Shown here one piece after another: positions 42,653 to 54,125 of a stretch of 64,000 bases of DNA. Origin of the DNA: Acanthosepion pharaonis (Eukaryota; Mollusca; Cephalopoda; Sepiida; Sepiidae). The stretch is taken from the NCBI GenBank assembly GCA_903632075.3, contig CAHIKZ030005642.1, positions 847,501 through 911,500 on the forward strand, in the 5' to 3' direction. A model generated the notes under the pieces. That model did no database searches. It was given only the letters and a program-made list of their open reading frames with translations, and was not told the origin of the DNA. Each line of letters opens with the position of its first letter. Within the stretch, counting starts at the first letter, position 1. Position numbers and translations under genes: made by a program.

Positions 42653-43285
42653 GATGTTGATTATCGGAATCATCGACGCATTCCAATCCTTTCAGAGGTG
42701 CTCCGCCAAAGTTCTTACCGCTCTGTTAAATCTGCCGTCTTTTGATGAAAAAAAAACTGGATATTTTGAGGTTTAAAGTACCCCGCCTCACTTATCTAAA
42801 GGGTGACCATAAAGATTTGAGGAGTTATACAGCTTTTGGGTACGAACAGATGGCGCGGCAAACGAATGATAACATAAACAAAGGCCTTGGTTCTTGAAGG
42901 AGACATTTTGTTGTCTACTACATGCTGTTCTGTGTATCATGCATTTATCTCATGATTCTGGCAGTAAGGAAGTCTTTGGAAAAGCTTGTTAGTTCCTTAC
43001 AATGCTTTTCAGCTTTTTAGACCCTCCCAACCCTAGAATTTCTTTGGGTCCAAGATAACACGCTTTTCCATTTCTTCATTCCAGATGTCTATCTATTCCG
43101 TTTTGTTATTTCCCCTGAAGGCATTTTATTTTCATCTTCAATTAGAATAGAATTTCTTTTTACATATCAGTTTTCATGTTAAAGAGTGTTTACCAAATTT
43201 TCTTGCCACAATTGTTCCATCGTTAAAGATGATGGGAATATGGTTAGCTTCTTTTACTACTCCTGAAAGTACCTGAATTTTCCTG
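42649..43285. other. Unassigned DNA
   Basis: No recognisable gene or element. Confidence 0.35.
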
Positions 43286-43289
43286 TTTC

Positions 43290-44040
43290 TTTACAAGAGT
43301 CAAATTAGACCAACAATGGAGCATTGCTGCTATGTGTGGTCCTGAGCTGCTCATTCCTCACTTTCCAGCCTTGATAGAGTTCTTTTGCCACGTTTCATCT
43401 TTACAAGAGTCAGATTAAACCAGGGGTCACCAAACTACGACCTGCTGGTCGGATCCAGCCCCTTATGTCAGTTCATCCGGCCCGCACTCGTCATTCTCTC
43501 AATTATCTAGCCCTCTGTGAAAAAAAGTTTGGTGGCTCCTGGATTAGACCAACAATGAAGTATTGTTGATATGTCTAGGCTGGAGGTGCTCAATCTTCAC
43601 TTTCAAGCCTTGAAAGAGTTCAAAAGCTTTTATACTGCCTTCTGGGTAACGAGTTATTTTCAACCTTGAACATTCTGTATCACAGGCGAAACGTTGCAAG
43701 CCTCTGTCTACTCTATCGCTATTTTCATGGAAATGTTTAGACAAGCTACACTCTCCGGTTCCATCAATTCAGACCTTTGTATCTCGGATCCGCCATGTCA
43801 TGTACACAGGATCGAACCATCCCCAATCCCTTCGTATTCCATTGATAACTTCTTCCCAAGAACCGCTACTTTGTGGAACAGACTCCCAAGAAGTTGCTTC
43901 CCTCCATCACTATTATCTTAACAACTTAAAGTCTAGGGTCAACCGTTATTTATCCTACATATTATCAAAATCTGCGCCTACTTCCTCCTCTAACGTCCAT
44001 GAAACAATCTCACCAAGTAACTCTCTACCTTGAGTGGCTC
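43290..44040 (+). mobile_element. LINE (family A) C-terminal fragment with nested insertion
   Basis: Contains MEMFRQATLSGS, VNRYLSYILSKSAPTS, NFFPRTATLWNRLPRSCFPP and the tail CTCTCTACCTTGAGTGGCTC. The same 3' phrase occurs at 49995 and 41681. Text around 43300-43420 is repeated at 43540-43640. A hAT MITE lies at 43422-43541. Confidence 0.8.
43422..43541 (+). mobile_element. 120-bp hAT-type MITE
   Basis: Terminal inverted repeats CAGGGGTCACCAAACTACG and CAGGAGCCACCAAACTTTT (right end reversed). 8-bp target duplication GATTAAAC / GATTAGAC (one mismatch), as expected for hAT elements. The interior GGCCCGCACTCG resembles known non-autonomous hATs. It sits inside the LINE fragment, so it is younger. 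Confidence 0.85.
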
Positions 44041-44099
44041 CCGGGTCTTTGTATTGTGCGAACATTTTTATTTTTCTTAACTTGCAAAATAATTAATAC

Positions 44100-44890
44100 G
44101 ACAATTTTTATGTAATAATTCTAATCATGATACTTCTTTTTAATACTTTAATCTTGCTTCCTTCTTTTAAATGCTTCTGCAAATGGCTGATCATGGTTCT
44201 CCACAACTTCCCATCCTTGGTATTTTTTAGCAATGCTTGTCCCTTGGTATCTTTTAGCAATGCTTGTCCCTTTACTCTCCTGCCGGCTTCTATTCTGTTA
44301 CCCAATCGCACAAGATCTTTAGGCAGATTGCTCACCGTTTCCCTGTCCCCCTCTTGACTTCAATATGCTCTGTAAGTGTTCCAACCCGTCTTTCCTCATT
44401 ATGTGTCCCAGAAATTTCAACTATCTCTTTTTTATTCTATCTACAAGTGTCTTTTTGTTACCATTTTCCTTAATACTCTTTCGTTGTTCATATGTTCCGA
44501 CCATGACATTTTCAGCATCTTTCTGCAGAAACATATCTCTGTTACTCCAAGTTTAGTCTTCATCTGCATTCACTGCTATACTGGAGATTAAATATTATAT
44601 AGCGGCTAACACATTTGTCTTCGTTTCTAACGAATTTCCCCTGTTTTAATGTTTTATTTTGGAAGGCATCTTTCGTTATCCCAAAGTCTTTCAGATTTCG
44701 GCGTCGCATTTTCGTCGTCTGTTATAACACCAGCCAGATACTTAAATTCGTGTACTTGCTTCATTCTGATCTCCTCAATACATAGCGGCCATCTTAGATT
44801 CTTCCTATTCCTAATGATCACACGTTGTTTTTTTACGCTCATCTTAGTTTGCCATAAAGTCACTAATGAATTTCATATTAGTAAAGGTCT
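44100..44890 (-). mobile_element. LINE reverse-transcriptase fragment (family B)
   Basis: Minus strand: VKKQRVIIRNRKNLRWPLCI, EEIRMKQVHEFKYLAGVITD and DDENATPKSE (the KTKVM...VHEFKYLGSxITDDG region after the reverse-transcriptase catalytic core). Then the GTHNEERRVG frame matches LGHIMRKEG of 9900-10205, then SNLPKDLVRLGNRIEAGRRV. Several frames; non-functional. Confidence 0.75.
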
Positions 44891-45300
44891 AAGAGACTAG
44901 ATTACTAAATACTGCTCCATAGCTAAACGTTTTTTCAAGGTTTTTATTCTTTCTTGTAAATCAAAACAAGGCTTTCTTTTTAAACTCTCCATTCATTCTT
45001 TTAATTTGCTATTTTCTAAGTATGACAGCACAAGACAAAAATGTTGGGTACATGGAGAAAGTCGAACTCCTTTCAATGGTAATGGTCCCCTTGATAACTA
45101 TTGTTCCACAGCAAGATCTGTTTTGCAAGACCTTTATAAGCAAAAACACGAACAAAAACCAAACTAGAAACTGGAAGATTGCATTATTACCTATTCTTAG
45201 AGGTTCGCTTGTTTGTTTCTTATTAAACATTCGATTTGTATTCAGACATTTTACAAGGATCTACAACTTCGTGTAAGGATGTCGCAGAGGGTTGAATAAC
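44891..45300. other. Unassigned DNA
   Basis: Overlapping frames on both strands at 45009-45276 share no known motif. Confidence 0.35.
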
Positions 45301-46015
45301 ACCAAATCTCGTCAAGTCTTCTGCATCATCCTCAATATTATTTATTATTATCATCATTATATTTCAATTTCCGCCATGGTCACACTACATAGCAAGTCTG
45401 AAGGAAGACGTAAGGCAGGTAGTGGCGTGTTGTTTGGCTACAATTCATGATTTGTTTTTTTTGGGTTTTTTTAACTCCCATAACATCACTAGCGTTACCT
45501 GGCGTTTTGTATTTCTCTTAAGCTGGGATTTCCAGTGATTTTTGAATTTGTTGTTGTGTTTCTTTTTATCATTCCAAGCGCACCTACTATGAGTGGTACT
45601 ATTCTTGTTTTCAAATTCAACATTTTATTATTATTATTATTATTTCTTTATAGCAGTACTTCCGAGAAAGGATATTGATATCTGGTAATTAATGCATCGA
45701 TAGGGAACCAAAACCATCAGTTTCATGTATCATGCATTTTCTTTAATTCTGGATTATTCTTACAATTCCTAAGAGACTTTCTGTAACAGTTCCACTAGGA
45801 GATCAATGCCAATTTTCTTTATCCGTGTGTCTCCATTCTGTCAGTCACCGTACCAAGTGCAATAATGACAATTGGTATGATTTGTGACCTTCCCCAACTT
45901 CCAAAGCCTTACCAGTTAAAACTTCAATGGGACATAGTTGATTAATTTCTCTACTTCCTTTGGCTCTATGCTTGGATCAAAAGTACACAATGAATGAATA
46001 AATAACCCTTCCTTT
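45301..46015 (-). mobile_element. Two C-terminal fragments of a restriction-endonuclease-type LINE (family D)
   Basis: Minus-strand readings: IVPLIVGALGMIKRNT then KITGNPSLREIQN (about 45610-45500), and IIPIVIIALGTVTDRMETH then KKIGIDLLVELLQKVS (about 45880-45780). VPxVIGALGxxxxxxxxxIxKIxG is the typical C-terminus of LINEs with a restriction-like endonuclease (R2/R4/NeSL-like). The upstream endonuclease of the same family is at 58965-59730. Confidence 0.6.
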
Positions 46016-46120
46016 TCTTTTGAACTGGAGCACAATATGCCGGATATTATTATTATTATTATTATTTGCTTTCTGTTGACTACAATCTCTTACGGCTCAT
46101 TATCCGAAAATTCGGCCTGA

Positions 46121-46508
46121 GTATGACGATAAACTACATCCAGCAGCAAGGTCACCTGATCGGGAGATTGGATGTTTTGAGGGGCGTGAAACCACCTCTT
46201 AATTGCTGTTGATCTGAGGTGGTAGCACCTGTTAGGATCTCAGCTATGGGCAAATAGTTAACCCCCAAATTGGTGTCAGACTCTATGAAAGTATGAAAAT
46301 ACATTTTTATAGTGACAATTACAGCAATGCATTTTCATAGTAAAAAAAAATACCTGCAATAAATTAAAAAAAATACCAGCAATACCTTTTTTATAAAAAA
46401 AATTATCAGCAAAACATTTTTGTAAAGAAAAGTACTAATTCTCACAAGGAAATTAAATTTCGGTATTAAATGACCCATAAGGATGTTGATATGCCACTAA
46501 ACAAACAA
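46121..46508 (+). repeat. 'GATAAACTACATCC' family copy 4
   Basis: TATGACGATAAACTACATCC..AGCAGCAAGG to GATGTTGATATGCCACTAAA. Contains a few ACCAGCAATAC units. Confidence 0.8.
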
Positions 46509-47972
46509 ACATTACCCGAAACCTCGAGTAAGGCAAGATAGTAAATACGTGCTTTCTGTTTACACATATTTTGATGTTAAGTGCTACTTAATATGTACAG
46601 TGTCTATATATTCCACTAAATTGATAATAATGTCTTGAGTAGATTAACAATTTGACATAGTGCATTTTTTCTTAATCTCTTGTACAGATGGGATTGCAAG
46701 GGATTTTATTAACATTCTTCCCTTTACCTTTTTTGATCGTAATCAAAGCTCCAATTATCTTTGGTCTGACATTAGTTTTAAGTTGGCACATTTTTTTTTT
46801 TCAATTTCAAGATCCTTATATTTACTTGTAATTTCATATACTGTAACAGATATCTTTTTTAACTGATGGCACTGTCATATCTATGATAAAGGGATTTTTA
46901 TTGGCAGTCTTTAATTTCACTGTGTAGACTATTAGCTTTTATATGTCTGTCAGGATGAATAGTAAAGTTTCAAAGAATAATTATACTTCATAACATCCTA
47001 TGACTGGTTTAGACTCATTTTCATGCCATTTATATTATATCTATATTAATACGCTTGTACCAAGATACTGACAAGGAAACAGAAAGGGACCTACAGAGGA
47101 AAACAGAAAGGGGAGAGAAAGAGAGGAACGTGAAGTGAGAAAAATCGAGAGTAACACGGAGAGCGTTTGGAGAGATCATGTTAGATAAAGCCGGTTGTTT
47201 GTAGTGCGTGTATGTGTGTGTGTGTGGGGGGTGAAACATTGAAACCTAAAGATTTGTTGAGGACAAACTCGTCCGTCAACTGCAAAGTAACTTTTGAAGG
47301 TAAAACCTTTTTTTAATAAATAGTAAACATTCTGTAATATAATAAAAATAGATGATGATAAAAAATCCTATTAAACCCAGACTGTTTTGAGCGTCCGAGA
47401 AGGAAGCAGAAAGTTAGTCACACGGTTTATTTACATCAATCTTTTAAGGTTAGTTTTTGAAAACGATTAAATAATAATAATAATAATGAAGATAAAATTA
47501 AATTATGCCTCAGAAGAAAATGGTGACATTGTGTGAAGAAGAAATCCTAGAACAGACTTGGTTGATCGAAATATTTTAGTGCTGCCTGCTGTAGAGAAAG
47601 ATAAGGAGCAAGGAAATGACTAAGACGTCAGATCATTGCTTGTCTAAGCCGAGCGTATAACAGCTGAAGGGTCAAAATGCAGTGCTAAATATAAGCCCAG
47701 TCAAAGGAAAGACGCACGTCGTCCGTCTTTCCTTCCTGGTAAATAGCACCATTATCTTTGCAAGCCTGTCAGATAGCGACTTGGGGACTGGCAAATTAAC
47801 GTTGTTGATTTGATAGTGTATATCTTCTAAATGGCAGACAAGCGAATGAACAGGAGCAGCTAGGTGGCTAGAGGAATGAATAGGGGTAGACGGGTGATGG
47901 CAGGGTAGGGTCGAGTATATTAGTAAAACCAGCATATAACATAGATTGCTGAAATTATACACGGTTGTGTGC

Positions 47973-47975
<3 letters not shown>
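46509..47975. other. Unassigned DNA, about 1.5 kb
   Basis: AT-rich with short (GT)n at 47208-47225 and an (AAT)n run near 47470. The minus frame at 47672-47980 and plus frame at 46660-46866 have no recognisable domain or splice context. I see no gene. Confidence 0.4.

Positions 47976-47977
<2 letters not shown>

Positions 47978-48045
<68 letters not shown>
47978..48045. repeat. (AT)n microsatellite
   Basis: Left border of the next repeat. Confidence 0.95.
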
Positions 48046-48050
<5 letters not shown>

Positions 48051-48057
48051 ATATAGA

Positions 48058-48420
48058 AAGAACAGTAAGATATATAATCCGGTGTTCTTATTGATGTTTT
48101 TATTTTTACAAAACAGTGCTCAATGTAAATTTACAGAGCATAAATATTATAAATTAATTGATTTAAAATATGGTTTCTTCGCTACACAGCAATGACCATG
48201 TTTCAAAAATGGAAGCTAAAAGCTTCGAATTTAATTTTGTAATTAAATTAAATACATTAATTCCATTACATCCTCAAGCGAATTTTGGAGTAACTTTTTT
48301 TTAAATTACTAGATTTTAAAGGCACTGCAAAAATTCATAATTCACGTTTTTTTTGCAGTGCCTTTAAAACCCAGTAATTTTAAAAATAAGTTATTTTAAT
48401 GGGAAAAAAGCTGCAGATTT
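48058..48420 (+). repeat. AT-flanked dispersed repeat, copy with nested fold-back
   Basis: AAGAACAGTAAGATATATAA, CAGTGCTCAATGTAAATTTA and GATTTAAAATATGGTTTCTT as in 40127 and 13870. The 3' part folds back: ATTTTAAAGGCACTGCAAAA (48312) and its inverse TTTTGCAGTGCCTTTAAAA (48350). Confidence 0.75.
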
Positions 48421-49495
48421 TTTAAGGACTTTTCATTAAAATAAAGAACTCTAATCTGAATGAGATTTCCTTTAATCAAGGTACTGGGATTTAAAACGTT
48501 TTTAATAACTGATAAATATATTGGGACTATAGAAGAAATTCATTGATGTGTCGTCTCTTGTATAAACATCATATAAACATTTTTTAAATTTGCATTAATA
48601 AAATCCCCCACCAAAAAAAAAAAAGAAAAAAGAAAAAACTAACGTCTGTAATCCCAGTTTTTGTTCCGTCTATCAAAATCGTTTGATCAGTTCTTACATA
48701 CACTTATTATTTACTTACATTAACTTGTACAGAAACAGGAAACGTTAAGTGTAAAATTAAAAAAAAATCTTTGTCTTTGGTCATGAATCAAACATGTATT
48801 AATTAAAAGTTGCTGCCTAAATACGCATTATGTGCATCTACGCGCATGCGCGTGGCTGTGCTCTGTAGTCCCATTATATTCGTTTCTATTCCAGACACAA
48901 AATGGCTGCCGTTCATGTCTTTCTTGATCATTATCCAGTATCCTTGATTGTGTACTTTTTTTGCTATTAAAAAGGCCCGTATTGTGCCAGATTTCCCTCC
49001 TGTACAAAGACCCTTCAGTTATTATCAGTGCAGAGATAAGTTGATTATCTCATTTTGCCATTACGAGCAAATTGTGTCTGTCTATTAAGCAAATGCCAAG
49101 GACCATCTGCCCAAGAAATATGCCGGGTTGGTAATAAGACGCAATACATCATTGTAGTCAATATATCGCCAGCGGCAGAATAAGTATTATTAGCATTAAT
49201 GGTTTTATTTTTAGTTTTGAATCATTGCATTTATGATGACTCATATGAGTAAAGATAAAAAAAAAAAAAGAAGAAGAAGAAGATAAGAAAGAGGAAATTA
49301 GGAAGATAAGCACAGATTTATATTCGGGTGAAATAAGATGATTAAAACGATATGGGTGTAGCGTAAAGTAGAATTTCAATGACGAGTTCAATTTACGTTC
49401 AATTCAGATTAATCTCCTTAGAAAAGGTAGGGCTCCGTTTCTTTCCCCCCTAAGCTACGGGTTAAATAGAAGTTTAGATTATAATCTCTAGAATT
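48421..49495. other. Unassigned DNA
   Basis: AT-rich. Includes an A-rich run near 49259-49285 and a CGCGCATGCGCG palindrome near 48841-48851. No gene or family assignment. Confidence 0.4.
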
Positions 49496-49499
49496 GTGT

Positions 49500-50030
49500 A
49501 GCAGTCAGGTTAATCCTGTTGATATGTTCTATCTTTCCAAGTGTCAGATCCGACCAAGAATGGAGTATTGCTACCATCTGTGAGCTGGTGCTGCTTTGTC
49601 CTCACTGTCCAGTCTCGACAAAAATCAAAAGCGATTAAGCGGCCTTGTAGGTGATGGATTATTCCCAAGCCTGCAACCCTTTTTCCCTCAGAGAAACTTT
49701 GCAAGTCTCTTGTTAATCTATCGCTCGTTTTAGAGTAAATGTTCATTCACAGCTGAGTCCCGGCATGTCACCTCCACGGTATCAACTTATCTTCATTCCC
49801 TTCGTATTCCTTTGGCAAGGAGGAAGTTCCTCTCGGACAGAGTCTGTAACTTTGTGGAACAGTCTCCCGAGTTGATGCTTTCTTGACCACTACAATCGTA
49901 ACTTCTTCAAGTCTAGAGTCAACCGCTATCTATCCTATATATCCTCATATATTGCACCTCTTCTGTCTCCCTTTACGCCCTGACAACATTCAGTAACTCT
50001 CTACCTTGAGTGGCTCTTGGACCTTCTATT
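49500..50030 (+). mobile_element. LINE (family A) C-terminal fragment
   Basis: SDPTKNGVLLPSVSWCC-like, KRLSGLVGDGLFPSLQ-like and FVEQSPE-like broken readings, ending AACTCTCTACCTTGAGTGGC as at 44015. Strongly degraded. Confidence 0.65.
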
Positions 50031-50199
50031 GGTTGGACAGTACTATAAAAAATTGTAAAGTAAGCAACGGGAAACCACTACACTATTTTCCCAAGAATTC
50101 ATGGCAATTCGTAGATTATGAAAAAAAATATCTGAGAAGTTTTAAATTTTTGAAGATTGAAGTTGACTGGGAAGCAAAAAAGCCAGAAGAGAGTTCCAC

Positions 50200-50900
50200 A
50201 AGAAAGAAGTGCGAGAGAAGAGAGCGTTAGCATAGAACTTACGGTTATATCTAGCCATTTCAAATGTAAAATGGGGAAACCTTGCCATTCCATCAATCTA
50301 GTACTGCATTTAAATCCATAAAGTCTAGGTACCAAAGAGGAGATTTCATCCGAACAATTACCATGAAAATATTTATAGAAAAGGCACAGGGAAGCTATAT
50401 TATGGCAGTGGGAAAGTGACTGAAGCAGAGATGCCAGGTCAGGACCAATAATATTGCTGATCCTTTTTGGATTTTATCAAGAATCTGTACATATATAGCA
50501 GGAGCACCCAACCATATGTGGCAGCAATATTATAGACATGAATGAATGGTGGACATAGATATGTAAGATACATTCAGGAAAAAAATAACACGACACAATG
50601 AACCAACTTTATTAGCATCAGACCTAGCAATTGATTCAATAGAATCTTTCCACTTCATGTCGGCCGAGAATATAAGTTTCTTAATCATTTACTTATCTTC
50701 TGGAAGACAACTTTAACAACACCAATGCACCTTCGTATTTCGGTGTTACAGCTGTGGGAAAGTGACTGAAGCCAAGATGCTAGGTCAAGACCAATAATAT
50801 TGCAGATTCTTTTTCGTATTTTATCAAGAATTTCTAAATACACAGTAGAAGCAGCAGTTACAGGAAAACTTTCTCTAATGAAAACAAGATTCAAATATTC
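50200..50900 (-). mobile_element. LINE (family A) fragments, partly duplicated
   Basis: Minus strand: VPRLYGFKCSTRL.., CGTLFWLFCFPVNF and, further, YLEILDKIRKRICNIIGLDL then ASWLQSLSHSC. The segment around GACCAATAATATTGC(T/A)GAT..TTTTATCAAGAA occurs twice (50437-50475 and 50788-50830), so two overlapping copies are joined. Confidence 0.7.
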
Positions 50901-51711
50901 ATCGAAAGTTTTTTTACATCAAAACCCGTGGATTTTATTGAACAGACATCGAATAGTTGTTTGATAAATGGCAACAAGTCATTGCAAATAATGGTGAATA
51001 CATAACTGAATAAAATGCAATTGGACTTATTATTGGACTTAAATTGATAAACAAAACCAGAAATTATTTATGGCTCAACCTAATAGTTCGGCATGTCGCC
51101 TACAAGGTGGCACACTGTGTATATCTGCTCATGATCGGGAGTAGATGGGGTGTCGAAAGGTTTTGTTTAAGACTGAAGGATGAGGCAGCCAAGGTGACTT
51201 GGGAGTTGCACCTTCAATCGGAGACCGTCTGAATGAACTGAGCTAAACCTGACCTGAAATTTATGTTTGACTCAAAATGAGTGTCAGGATGAATAGAATT
51301 CACAAAATATTAGATTTTCTCTTTTTTAGAGTCTTATTTATTAACCCTCAGATCTTGGGCAATGGAGGGGGGAGGGGCGCTGCCACAGATTTGAAAACGC
51401 CAGAACCAGATTCCCTACTTTGCTTAGTCATGAATTGTTCTTGTGTTATATATTTTCAGATTTTATAAAGAATAACATCATTATATCAGTGTTGACGTGA
51501 TCTCAGTCTGTTCGATTCGTTTTTAAACCCCAACTCTCCATAGCTGTGCGTTTATTGTTTGTTTGTTTTTCACTTCCTGCCTTTGACTAATCTTCTTTCT
51601 CTTCATCTCAACGGCTTTATTTTTATATCAACTTTTTTTTTTCTTTTGGTCATTTTGAACAATTATGACTTTCTTACTTTCTGTTGTATAATAGTTTCTT
51701 TCATTTGTAAT
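50901..51711. other. Unassigned DNA
   Basis: Unrecognised frames at 51044-51232 and 51277-51468. ACTGAGCTAAACCTGACC near 51238 resembles the tRNA-like remnant of 17822-17868. No gene. Confidence 0.35.
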
Positions 51712-52090
51712 CCTGGGTATGACGATAAACTACACCCGGCAGCAAGGCCACTGATCTGGAGATTGGCGGTTTTGAGGATCGTGGAACCACCTCTTAATTG
51801 CTGTTGTTTCCAGGTACAAATTAACCTGGGTTGGGGCACCTGTTTGGGGGGGGGAGGGATTTGTCACAGTTATGGACAAATAATGAACCCCCAAACAAAG
51901 GCAAAAAAACTAAGCAATCATAAAAATACATTCTTATAGTAAAAAGAACAACAATTCATTTTATCTGTAGGTGAAAGCATACAATTGCATTCGAAATATA
52001 TTTAGTTCAAGCCATAAAATTGTGTTCAAAATATTTAGATTTCGGCATTGAATAACCCATAGAGGTGTTGATATGCCGCTAAACAAAATC
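51712..52090 (+). repeat. 'GATAAACTACATCC' family copy 5
   Basis: GGGTATGACGATAAACTACA to GTTGATATGCCGCTAAACAA. A 3'-end-only fragment follows at 52318-52362. Confidence 0.8.
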
Positions 52091-52670
52091 AACTAAACAA
52101 CCAACATGAAAGAAATCTTTCAGGACATTAATCTATTTAATATCCTACAATTTCTTATAGAAATCAAACTGTATTCCGAAACATTTTCCCGCCTCTAGTT
52201 ATGCCCACAGAAACATATATATGCACAAATGCTGAGTTTCATCTACCATGTGTTCCGTTGTGAAAGCAGAATAACATATATTCTCCTTTTACGACTTCAA
52301 AGTCCTGAGTAAAATAAATTTCGGTATTAAATGACCCATGAGGAGTTGATATGCCGTCAATCAAAGAAATCAATAATTCTTTCTTTTGTATAATACTTTA
52401 TTTCTTTTTAAACTCTTTTTTATTTGTATTTATTTGTTTAATTTTACATCATCCTTCGTTACACCCGCTTATTAACAGAAGTGTCCAATACATTAACCCC
52501 TTGTGGACAAATTCAATTGACAAGCAAATCTGGTACTAAACGGGATATCTAGTGTAAATCAACCAAGACAATATAATTAGGCGTTGACACTTCTCATCAA
52601 TTAAGATTCAAAACAAAAGGTTTTTTTTATTGGTAATGGTAATATTAGTTATTTCACTACAAGGAAATAT
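52091..52670. other. Unassigned DNA plus partial family copy
   Basis: 52318-52362 reads TTCGGTATTAAATGACCCAT..GAGGAGTTGATATGCCG, the 3' end of the preceding family. The rest is unassigned. Confidence 0.4.
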
Positions 52671-52671
52671 T

Positions 52672-52736
52672 TGACATTCATTGACATTCATTTGACATTC
52701 ATTGACATTCATTGACATTCATTTGACATTCATTGA
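52672..52736. repeat. 12-13-bp minisatellite
   Basis: About five units of TTGACATTCA(T), with alternating one-base length. Confidence 0.9.
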
Positions 52737-52890
52737 CCGAGCAGCCAGTACTGCTTTCGGTTGAAATTTATAAAATCTTTCTCTTTAAACATTTTTCAGG
52801 AAAATAGGTTTCTCTAATCGAGTAGATGTTATCGCTCCTTCCAGTGTTGATGGAAGTTTCCTTCCTAACTTTTTGCTTAAAGTAGTGTGG
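52737..52890 (-). mobile_element. LINE (family C) C-terminal fragment
   Basis: Reverse complement of 16200-16340: GCAGCCAGTACTGCT, TTTTTCAGGAAAATAGGTTT, TGTTATCGCTC.TTCCAGT and TTCCTTCC.AAC. Confidence 0.65.
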
Positions 52891-53009
52891 AATATCAACA
52901 TTTTAATTATGTCATTATTTTATTTTCGGCTTATTTATGCTATCAATTTTAGTGATGCATTTTCATGGTATTTGTTATAGTTCTTTGCGATTCTATAACG
53001 TCAGTACAC

Positions 53010-53521
53010 AATGTTCAAAGTAGGATGATCTTTGTCAAAATCCACAGGCTGCACAGTCGTTTTGCACCATTGATCTTAGGATGCGGTTGCATACAGCTGA
53101 CAGTTTAGATATTTCTGAGCGGGTTTTGTGCCATGCATGTCATTCATATGAACGTCTCGATCTGACGAATATATTTTAAAGAACATGATGATTTTTGTCA
53201 AGACCCTCAGGTTTCACTTGCTCATTTTTCATCATTGATCCGAGAAAGCGTTTGTATCCAGATGTCAGTTTAGATATTTCTGAACGGGGTTTGGTACCAT
53301 GCATGGCATGCATATGACGTAAGTCTCGATATGACGAGGCTATTTATGAACCTGATTTGAGTTTTCAGATTGATGTTTTGGTTTTGAAGCAAGTTGCGGT
53401 GTTCAAGGAAACTACCTCTACTTCAGTCTATTCTGGGGTCAATTTCCGTTTCTCTTTTATTAAATTTGTTATAACTGATCCACACACCGAGATATTTGAT
53501 GCTGATATTAATTACAATTAG
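53010..53521 (+). pseudogene. Unrecognised coding-like sequence with a 165-bp internal duplication
   Basis: TAGATATTTCTGA recurs at 53106 and 53271, spacing 165. The first copy is open as DLCQNPQAAQSFCTIDLRMR..LHTADSLDISERVL..CHACHSYERLDLTNIF then stop. The second is frameshifted. After a TGA at 53315-53317 an ATG-less frame runs 53318-53521: SRYDEAIYEPDLSFQIDVLV, LKQVAVFKETTSTSVYSGVN, FRFSFIKFVITDPHTEIFDA, then a stop. Composition looks protein-like, and the CxxC-like CHACH suggests a zinc-binding or mobile-element protein, but I do not recognise it. Confidence 0.4.
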
Positions 53522-53523
53522 TA

Positions 53524-53700
53524 GTAGTAAAAGGACGAAATAAAGGGTTCAGTTCGAAATTCCATTCACCTGAAGAAGGCTGGAACGTACAACGGCTGAA
53601 ACGTCGTGAATGCGACAATAAAGACGAGGATAACAGCCCGAACAATGTAAATGATGTAAATAATTACAATACCTCACCTCAGAAATATAGACTGTAAAAA
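53524..53700 (+). mobile_element. S2 SINE 3' half
   Basis: ACGAAATAAAGGGTTCAGTT..CGAAATTCC, the hammerhead-like block, GACAATAAAGACGAGGATAA..CAGCCCGAACAATGTAAATG and ACCTCACCTCAGAAATATAG. The tRNA head is missing. Confidence 0.75.
53564..53611 (+). ncRNA. Hammerhead ribozyme-like motif with GUC site
   Basis: ATTCAC (53564-53569), CTGAAGA (53570-53576), one extra A, stem II GGCTG...CGGCT (53578-53582 / 53593-53597, two G-T pairs), GAAA (53598-53601), ACGT as a minimal stem III palindrome (53601-53604), GTC cleavage triplet ending 53605, then GTGAAT (53606-53611) pairing perfectly with ATTCAC. The 6-bp stem I and canonical GUC make this one of the best candidates here. With so short a stem III it would be expected to work as a dimer. 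Confidence 0.6.
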
Positions 53701-53701
53701 G

Positions 53702-53702
53702 A

Positions 53703-53742
<40 letters not shown>

Positions 53743-53765
53743 AATAATAATAATAATAATAATAA
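53702..53765. repeat. (ATT)n(AAT)n inverted trinucleotide repeat
   Basis: ATT units switch to AAT units, so the tract can fold on itself. Confidence 0.95.
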
Positions 53766-53797
53766 TTGACGTAACTTTTCCAATATTTTCTCCGTCC

Positions 53798-54125
53798 TGG
53801 ATAAATTACATCCACGTCCTGGGTAAGATGATAAACTGCATCAGACAGCAAGGCCTTTGATCAGGAGGTTTTGTGGAGCTGGTGTTCCCAGATCCAACCT
53901 GATCCGGGGTAGTAGCACCATTTAGGGTCCCAACTATGGGCAAATATTTAACTCACCAAAAGGGGTGAAAACACTATGCCAGTATAAAAATAGGTTTTAA
54001 TACCAGCAATACTTTTTAAAAAAATATTTTCAAGAATACATTTTTGTAAAGAAAATATTACCAGAAATAAAAATCTTGTCGCCATTAAATAACCCATTGA
54101 GATGTTGATATGCCGTAAAACAAAC
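53798..54125 (+). repeat. 'GATAAACTACATCC' family copy 6
   Basis: The 5' phrase is duplicated (GGATAAATTACATCCACG and GATGATAAACTGCATCAG); it ends GTTGATATGCCGTAAAACAA. Contains ACCAGCAATAC and ACCAGAAATAA units. Confidence 0.8.
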
